Shown here piece after piece: positions 48,866 through 54,023 of a stretch of DNA of 54,023 bases; position 1 is the stretch's first letter, and every line of letters starts with the position of its first letter. Origin of the DNA: Flavobacteriales bacterium UBA7878 (GTDB lineage: Bacteria > Bacteroidota > Bacteroidia > Flavobacteriales > Schleiferiaceae); contig DLRW01000090.1 of the NCBI GenBank assembly GCA_002501205.1, positions 1 through 54,023 on the forward strand, given 5' to 3'. A model generated the notes under the pieces. The model had not been told where the DNA came from. It made no database searches and saw nothing but the letters and a program-made list of their open reading frames with translations. Made by a program: the position numbers and the translations under genes.

Positions 48866-49729
48866 CTACTTCCACACTTCCCACCACTTCTTATACACAA
48901 AAGTGCCATCCATTAAATCCTGGATATCCATTTCGCGCAGAGCCCAGGCCACGGCGGTATTGCTGCGCAGCGCATAAGTAAGCTCATGCCATTGGCCCGC
49001 CTGCCATTCGGTGGACACGGAATAGATTAATTCTTTGAGTTCGCGGTCGCTGATGCCGGGCTTGATTTTATCTTCATCCGGTAATCGGTAGCCCATTTCC
49101 TTTTTCTGGGCCAGGAGATTGCGCAGGCGTTGTAAGCTCATCAAACCATTTTCGGCCTTGCGACTATTTAGAAGTTGATTGATCTCTTGATCGAGACTGG
49201 AAATATCGCGGACTGGGGATTGAGGCTCTTGCCAGCTGGGGCGAGCATGCCATTTGTAGAAAATAGCAATGTCGGCATCCTGAACTTGGAGGCTTTTCTC
49301 GATATAGGGAAAGAGGCCATCAAAGATGCTGTCATCCTCTTCGGTGAGGGCTAATCGATTGGCGCCATGGGCCCTAAATTCTTCTTCGAAGGTATAGGCA
49401 TCTTCTCCCAGGTGCTTGCCGAATTGATACCAGTCAAAAACGAAGGTCATGGAGGTTTCGCTACAGCCAAAGATTAGGCATTCTTGAGACTCCAAGGCTA
49501 ATTGCCGCAAGGATTCGAAATGCTCTTCGAAGAAATCAAAAGGATAATAAATGAGCATCCTTCCCTTTTTAGAGAGGATCATCAACTCATTTTTGTACAT
49601 GGATTCACTTTGGGCATCCTCCCAGGTGCTGCGACGCGTTTCCTTAAGATCAATCTTTAAGGAGCTTTCCAATTGCTGTAAATCCAGAAATTCGTTCTGA
49701 GCTAAAAGCCCGGCCAGGTTCATTCCCAT
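48866..49729 (-). CDS. Protein of unknown function (287 aa)
   Basis: Not recognised. The protein is soluble, with an N-terminal alpha/beta part (MLIYYPFDFFEEHFESLRQL, ECLIFGCSETSMTFVFDWYQ), a middle acidic region and a C-terminal helical part (ISSLDQEINQLLNSRKAENG, DRELKELIYSVSTEWQAGQW, DLMDGTFVYKKWWEVW). No signal peptide or membrane helix is seen. Codon use looks like the chromosome, not the cassettes. Start may be 49729 or 49723. It is divergent from lplA with a 184-nt gap in which nothing else is seen. Confidence 0.65.
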   Translation of the reverse strand: MGMNLAGLLAQNEFLDLQQLESSLKIDLKETRRSTWEDAQSESMYKNELMILSKKGRMLIYYPFDFFEEHFESLRQLALESQECLIFGCSETSMTFVFDWYQFGKHLGEDAYTFEEEFRAHGANRLALTEEDDSIFDGLFPYIEKSLQVQDADIAIFYKWHARPSWQEPQSPVRDISSLDQEINQLLNSRKAENGLMSLQRLRNLLAQKKEMGYRLPDEDKIKPGISDRELKELIYSVSTEWQAGQWHELTYALRSNTAVAWALREMDIQDLMDGTFVYKKWWEVWK

Positions 49730-49913
49730 CCTCGCAATATCGGGTATAATGACTAATTTCTATCGGAACCATTTTAGCTATCCAGCTTAAAAGTAAAATC
49801 ATAGGAATCCTCTTAAGCATAAGGATTTAAAAAGACCGGGGGAAAAGCTTTCTCCATTTCAAGAACTTGCAGGCCTTTCCCCTTTACCTTTATGCCCTCA
49901 AAAAATAGCGCAC

Positions 49914-50897
49914 ATGCTTTGTATCAAACACCGTAGTACCGACCCCTTCTTCAATATTGCTACCGACGAGTTTATCTTCAAGCATCTAAAAGAGGATTGC
50001 TTCATGCTGTGGCAGAATGATAATGCCATTATCGTAGGAAAACACCAAAACACCTTAGCAGAGATAAACCTCGACTATGTTAAGGAGCACGATATTAAGG
50101 TGGTACGACGCTTAAGTGGCGGTGGCGCTGTTTACCATGATATGGGAAATCTGAATTTTACCTTTACCCGCAGCAGCGAAAGAGACGACGATCTGGTGGA
50201 CTTTAAACGTTATACCGCGCCTATCATTGCCGTTTTACAAGATATGGGCGTAAATGCTGAGTTTAGCGGGCGCAATGATATTATGATTGAGGGTAAAAAG
50301 TTTTCTGGAAATGCCGAGCATGTTTTCAAAAACAAAGTGATGCATCATGGTACCCTGCTCTTCTCCAGCAATATGCCCAATATAAGCGGTGCTTTAAAGA
50401 TTAATCCGCTTAAGTACATTGACCGGGCAGTGAAGTCAATTCCCAAGCGAGTGACCAATATCCAAGATCATTTAAAAGTGAAAATGAGCGTGGAGCATTT
50501 CGCTGATCGTATTATGAATTACATCCTTGAAAATTATGAGGATTCTAAGCTCTATGAGTTTAGCGAAGAGGACCTAGCAATGATTGAATCCATTAAAAAG
50601 GAGAAATACGAAACCTGGGATTGGAATTATGGTTACTCCCCTAATTATGATTTTAAGCAAGGGGTAAAAACCAGCGGCGGTTTATTGGAGATGAACATGA
50701 ATGTTTCCAAAGGCTTAATCCAGGAAGTGAAAATTCAAGGGGACTTTTTTCATATCCGCGATATAAATGACATTGAACAAGCGCTAGCCAACACCCCTCA
50801 TGATGAAGCTAAGATTAGAGAAAAACTAGCGCCATTTAATTTGAAAGATTACTTCAAAGATATTAGCATCGATGACCTCGTTGCGGCTATGTTCTGA
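49914..50897 (+). CDS. lplA: Lipoate-protein ligase
   Basis: A 327-aa lipoate ligase of the LplA type. It activates lipoate with ATP and attaches it to E2 and GcvH lysines. The biotin/lipoate ligase domain holds NIATDEFIFKHLKEDCFMLW, KVVRRLSGGGAVYHDMGNLN (RRxxGGGAVYHD) and NDIMIEGKKFSGNAEHVFKN with the conserved Lys in GKKFSG. The C-terminal accessory domain (about 245-327) is present with GGLLEMNMNVSKGLI. Its stop lies one base from that of the convergent GH16 gene, with no terminator between them. Confidence 0.95.
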   Translation: MLCIKHRSTDPFFNIATDEFIFKHLKEDCFMLWQNDNAIIVGKHQNTLAEINLDYVKEHDIKVVRRLSGGGAVYHDMGNLNFTFTRSSERDDDLVDFKRYTAPIIAVLQDMGVNAEFSGRNDIMIEGKKFSGNAEHVFKNKVMHHGTLLFSSNMPNISGALKINPLKYIDRAVKSIPKRVTNIQDHLKVKMSVEHFADRIMNYILENYEDSKLYEFSEEDLAMIESIKKEKYETWDWNYGYSPNYDFKQGVKTSGGLLEMNMNVSKGLIQEVKIQGDFFHIRDINDIEQALANTPHDEAKIREKLAPFNLKDYFKDISIDDLVAAMF

Positions 50898-50898
50898 A

Positions 50899-52515
50899 TT
50901 AGCTTTTCAGGAATTTCAATTGATACACCTGCTCTTCCTGTTTTAAATTCAGGAGATAGATTCCCTTGGAAAAACGATCGAGAGCATTTAGCTGAAAGAC
51001 TCCATCCTGAGCCTGCACTTCTAATTGATCCAACAATTTACCATCTTGAGCACGCAGCTCTAAGAGCCAGGAACCATTGGCTTCCGGAATCTCAATTCGC
51101 AATTGATCGGCTACCGGATTAGGATAAAGATCCGCTCTTTTGTTTTGAACTTCTTGCATACCCACAGAAGGTGCTTGATAAACCCGTAAATAATCAATCT
51201 CCAAAGTGTCCTCAGTAAAGGAAGGATCGATTCCTCCTTCAATGGCGAAGTTTAATAATAGATATTGGGGATCATCAAATGGCCAGGTCGCGGCATCTCG
51301 CACCGAAGGAAAGTAGATATAGTGGACCAGACTATCTACACTAAAAATCATCTTTTCCGGCGTCCACTCCAAAGCGTAAACATGGAAGTCATTTGAAACC
51401 CCGGGAATCATTCGTCCACCATGATTTACGGTAGCGCCAGAGCTGGAGGTAGTATGCATGGCACTGGAAACATAATCTTGATTGGTACCCCAGTGCTCCA
51501 TGATATCCACTTCACCACAAGCTGGCCAGCCGGTAGTACCGTAACCCTGCAATTGCCAATAGCCGCCATTTTCGGTGATATTTTGCCCCAGCATCCAGAT
51601 CGCTGGCCAAGTACCAGAACCCGTAGGAAGCTTAGCCCGTACTTCTACTCTTCCGTAAGTAAAAGCGAATTTGGAATTCAAACGGGCGGAAGTATATTGT
51701 TTGGTCACCCCTTGATCGGTGAAGCTTTCCTTCTTGGCAATGAGTTTTAGAGTACCATTACTCTGAGAGCTGTTTGCCGTGCGGTCTGTATAGTGTTGTA
51801 CTTCCCCATTAAACCAGGAACTGCCATTTGGCAAAAGGGTTTGATGATACCATTTCGAAGTATCGATCGCTCCGCTGCCATTAAACTCATCGGACCAAAC
51901 CAATTGACTGTAAACCGGAGCGGGGTTCACAAAGCTGGTATCCAGGTAAATGAAATCATCTAAATAGGCTAATACCAAATCGGTATTATTCTCCCCATTA
52001 AGCTGAAACAAAACCCGATTAAAGTCGGTGCGCTGTATGGGTGCTAATGAGGTAGGATCTAGATTGATATAAGGATCATTCCCAAAATCGAAGGTGATGG
52101 TTTGCCATTGATCCAAGACCAAGGGCTTAATAATTTCGGTTTGTGTTTGCCAGGGACTGGCCTGAGTACCATCCTGCAGCTTGCAGGAAATTTGGTTCGG
52201 TTGATTGCCACTGATCCCGGAAGAAGGGAGATATACCTTGATTTGAAAAACTTGATGCTGGGCTAAATTGAGATTCTGATTGGCATCGAAACGCAGATTG
52301 GCATACTGTCCACCCTGATCATCATATTCTAAAACTGTGGCTGAAGTATTGGCTCCTTGAGCATAGGGATTGGCTTTGGCATTATCAATAACACAGGCAT
52401 CACCAAACCAGGAATTGATGTTTCCGTTGCCTTCAAAATCGTCTTGTAAGCTTTGTCCAGAAAGGCCTATGGAAGAAAAGCAGGCCAGAGAAAATAGGGT
52501 GTTTTTTAAAATCAT
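50899..52515 (-). CDS. Exported glycoside hydrolase family 16 enzyme with T9SS sorting domain
   Basis: A 538-aa secreted enzyme. The signal peptide (KNTLFSLACFSSIGLSGQS) is followed by a carbohydrate-binding-like beta domain (about 22-200) and the GH16 domain (about 205-450, starting LVWSDEFNGSGAIDTSKWYH) with the catalytic motif CGEVDIMEHWGT (Glu nucleophile and Glu acid/base in ExDxxE). The C-terminal about 80 residues are a type A T9SS sorting domain (ADLYPNPVADQLRIEIP to GIYLLNLKQEE). GH16 cleaves beta-1,3 or beta-1,4 glucans, agar or carrageenan; laminarin-type is common in marine Bacteroidota. PorT is encoded at 26.8 kb. Confidence 0.95.
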   Translation of the reverse strand: MILKNTLFSLACFSSIGLSGQSLQDDFEGNGNINSWFGDACVIDNAKANPYAQGANTSATVLEYDDQGGQYANLRFDANQNLNLAQHQVFQIKVYLPSSGISGNQPNQISCKLQDGTQASPWQTQTEIIKPLVLDQWQTITFDFGNDPYINLDPTSLAPIQRTDFNRVLFQLNGENNTDLVLAYLDDFIYLDTSFVNPAPVYSQLVWSDEFNGSGAIDTSKWYHQTLLPNGSSWFNGEVQHYTDRTANSSQSNGTLKLIAKKESFTDQGVTKQYTSARLNSKFAFTYGRVEVRAKLPTGSGTWPAIWMLGQNITENGGYWQLQGYGTTGWPACGEVDIMEHWGTNQDYVSSAMHTTSSSGATVNHGGRMIPGVSNDFHVYALEWTPEKMIFSVDSLVHYIYFPSVRDAATWPFDDPQYLLLNFAIEGGIDPSFTEDTLEIDYLRVYQAPSVGMQEVQNKRADLYPNPVADQLRIEIPEANGSWLLELRAQDGKLLDQLEVQAQDGVFQLNALDRFSKGIYLLNLKQEEQVYQLKFLKS

Positions 52516-52586
52516 GGATGGGGATTAAGCCAGCAATATACTTAAGGTATATGAAACCATAAGTATGGCAAGCCAAATCCTTTCCG

Positions 52587-53000
52587 CTAAGAAGCCTTTC
52601 TTAAAGTCTCTTCTAAGATGGATTGCAGCACCTCCCTTTTTACCGGTTTCACCAGATAATCTTGAATCAAAGGGTAGTTCTTAGCCTTTTGGGTATCCTC
52701 CTCATGCACAGAGCTGGAAACAATATAAACCTTGGTTTTATGGAGTACATCCTCATTAAAAAGTATCAATTCATCCAAGAAGTTCCAGCCATCCATAACG
52801 GGCATATTCAGATCTAGAAAAATCAGCTTGGGACAAGCCTTACCTGTAGCTATAACAGATTTACAATGATCCAAAGCCTCTTCACCATTGGAAAAAACAG
52901 TGGTTTGCACCTCTGGATTTATCAACTTTAAAATAGCTCCAAAAGAAAATTGATAAATAGGATCATCATCAATGATAAATACCGCATTGGTCTTGTTCAT
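52587..53000 (-). CDS. Response regulator, receiver domain only
   Basis: A 137-aa single-domain receiver. The acidic pocket is IIDDDPIYQ, the phosphoacceptor Asp is in KLIFLDLNMPVMDGWN (about 62), the conserved Ser/Thr in YIVSSSVHEED and the Lys in YLVKPVKRE. It has no output domain, and is the Rcp1/CheY-like type that often works with PAS kinases. Its ATG overlaps the stop of the kinase gene (ATGA, 52997-53000), so the two are a coupled pair and the partner kinase is probably its phosphate donor. Confidence 0.93.
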   Translation of the reverse strand: MNKTNAVFIIDDDPIYQFSFGAILKLINPEVQTTVFSNGEEALDHCKSVIATGKACPKLIFLDLNMPVMDGWNFLDELILFNEDVLHKTKVYIVSSSVHEEDTQKAKNYPLIQDYLVKPVKREVLQSILEETLRKAS

Positions 53001-54023
53001 AAACGCTGTAGCTCTGGTTTAAACTGTAATTTAAATACTGAGCCTTCTCCTGGCTCACTTTCAATAGTGACCTCCCCCCCCATGGCTTCCATTTGCACTT
53101 TCACCATAAAAAGGCCTACCCCCCTGGCATCCGAATTTTTGTGAAAGGTTTTATGCAAACCGAAAACCTTGTGGCCATGACGTACCAAATCGATTCCCAC
53201 ACCATTATCCCGTATTTCCAGCGTAGGCACTCCTTCCTTCTGGTAGGCCTTTATTTGTATTTCAGGTCTACGATCCGGGCTCTTATACTTAATCGCATTA
53301 CTAATCAAGTTCAATAAAATGCTCTCCAAATAATGGGGTTGAGCAAATATCTTTTCGAATCCCAGATCCATTTCAATCTTAGCATCTGTATGGCGAATTA
53401 GAGCAGATTGCTTTTTAAGTACTGTATTTACATAATCCCTCAGATCCAGCTCCTGCATTTCCATGCCTGCCTTGTTCTTAATAATCAAGGCCTCCACTAA
53501 CTCATCTAAAGTTTCATTGAGATCGGCCGTAGACTGGGCCATTTTGGTAAAGATCACATCTTTATATTCCGCATCATCAGCACTTTCGTACAAATCTGTT
53601 AGCAGAATTAAATTAGCCACAGGTGCTCGCAAATTATGTGAGGTGATATGGGCAAAATCATTAAGGCTACGATTTTGTAAGCTTAGCTTATTGGTCAATT
53701 TTATCAAGCTTTGGTTGGCCTCCAAAAGTTGCTCCTCATAAGTTTTACGAGCGTTGATATCCTCAATCTGAGAAATGAAATACAAGGGTTTGTTCTGGGC
53801 ATCTCTAACAACAGCCACACTCAACATCGCCCACATCCACTCACCAGATTTCCGGCGGTAGCGCTTATCCATATGGTAATGGTCGATCTTACCGTTTATG
53901 CAGTCCTTCAAAAACTCGAGATCGGTATTTAAGTCTTTTGGATGGGTTAAATCCTGAAAAGTCTTTTTCAATAATTCCGATTCTTCGTAACCAAAATAGT
54001 CGACCAAGCGCTTATTAACCTTT
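52997..54023 (-). CDS. PAS-domain sensor histidine kinase (N terminus beyond the right edge)
   Basis: The visible 341 residues begin inside a PAS domain (FGYEESELLKKTFQDLTHPK), with its PAC part (YRRKSGEWMWAMLSVAVVRD), then a coiled coil, HisKA with the phospho-His in HITSHNLRAPVANLILLTDL, the N box LISNAIKYKS, G1 DNGVGIDL and G2 RGVGLFMVKVQMEAMGGEV. Frame reads through the window edge with no start, so the protein is larger and may have more PAS domains. It is upstream of and overlaps its response regulator by 4 nt. The signal is unknown. Confidence 0.93.
   Translation of the reverse strand, partial: KVNKRLVDYFGYEESELLKKTFQDLTHPKDLNTDLEFLKDCINGKIDHYHMDKRYRRKSGEWMWAMLSVAVVRDAQNKPLYFISQIEDINARKTYEEQLLEANQSLIKLTNKLSLQNRSLNDFAHITSHNLRAPVANLILLTDLYESADDAEYKDVIFTKMAQSTADLNETLDELVEALIIKNKAGMEMQELDLRDYVNTVLKKQSALIRHTDAKIEMDLGFEKIFAQPHYLESILLNLISNAIKYKSPDRRPEIQIKAYQKEGVPTLEIRDNGVGIDLVRHGHKVFGLHKTFHKNSDARGVGLFMVKVQMEAMGGEVTIESEPGEGSVFKLQFKPELQRL

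Noticed and set aside
45690..48866. CRISPR array
   Set aside because: The repeats are few, 150-193 nt long or low-complexity, not short direct repeats with regular unique spacers, and no cas gene is nearby.

Overview
The window comes from a member of the Bacteroidota, most likely a marine Flavobacteriales-type bacterium. The sequence shows this in several ways: promoter elements of the Bacteroidetes type (TAnnTTTG, best seen before the tRNA-tuf and rpsU units), no obvious Shine-Dalgarno sequences, a short primary sigma factor, PorT and a C-terminal type 9 secretion (T9SS) sorting domain, a SprB-like domain, TamL, and a tmRNA tag ending in NNFALAA. Genus cannot be decided from the sequence alone.

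Layout. 1-2400 (minus strand) is a translation block: rpsU, xerC, hpf, tRNA-Thr, tRNA-Tyr, tRNA-Gly, tRNA-Thr and the 5' part of tuf. 2.4-4.65 kb holds an acyl-CoA dehydrogenase and a helix-hairpin-helix protein. 4.8-12.1 kb (plus) has an amino acid:cation symporter with an extracellular SprB-like domain, an ABC exporter, an FtsB/DivIC-like septum protein and a large secreted Asp-box (BNR) protein. 12.1-17.0 kb is a methylmalonyl-CoA mutase operon (small subunit, large subunit, YbaB, MeaB). 17.0-21.6 kb (minus) holds envelope proteins of unknown role and a frameshifted M48 metalloprotease. 21.6-26.0 kb is an aminotransferase, DUF4254, GT9 glycosyltransferase operon with two exported proteins. 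26.0-29.0 kb has menG/ubiE, porT and an FAD-dependent oxidoreductase. 29.0-35.8 kb has a cupin, an EEP-family hydrolase, CorA, a c-type haem lipoprotein, an EamA transporter, a TrmH-type methyltransferase and TamL. 35.8-42.1 kb is core metabolism and RNA: class I fructose-bisphosphate aldolase, accD, rpsO, pnp, rpoD, rpe. 42.1-45.2 kb (minus) has a two-gene acyltransferase unit (probable aminolipid synthesis) and a Lys1/alanine dehydrogenase-family enzyme. ssrA (tmRNA) follows at 45.2 kb.

45.7-48.87 kb is the accessory region and the most interesting part. Small AT-rich genes on one strand are each followed by a ~130-nt imperfect palindrome. All three palindromes begin with CAACA, end with CCGTTA and have the same AAC-to-GTT span (123-124 nt), which is the architecture of integron attC sites. 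The cassettes sit between two repeated sequences: RepB (~192 nt, before the cassettes) and RepA (~150 nt, after them). The whole RepB-cassette-attC-RepA unit occurs twice in tandem. No integron integrase is in the window, so this looks like a cassette array without its integrase, with a possible attI-like platform.

The right end has an unrecognised 287-aa protein, lipoate-protein ligase, a T9SS-exported GH16 glycoside hydrolase, and a response regulator/PAS histidine kinase pair that runs off the window.
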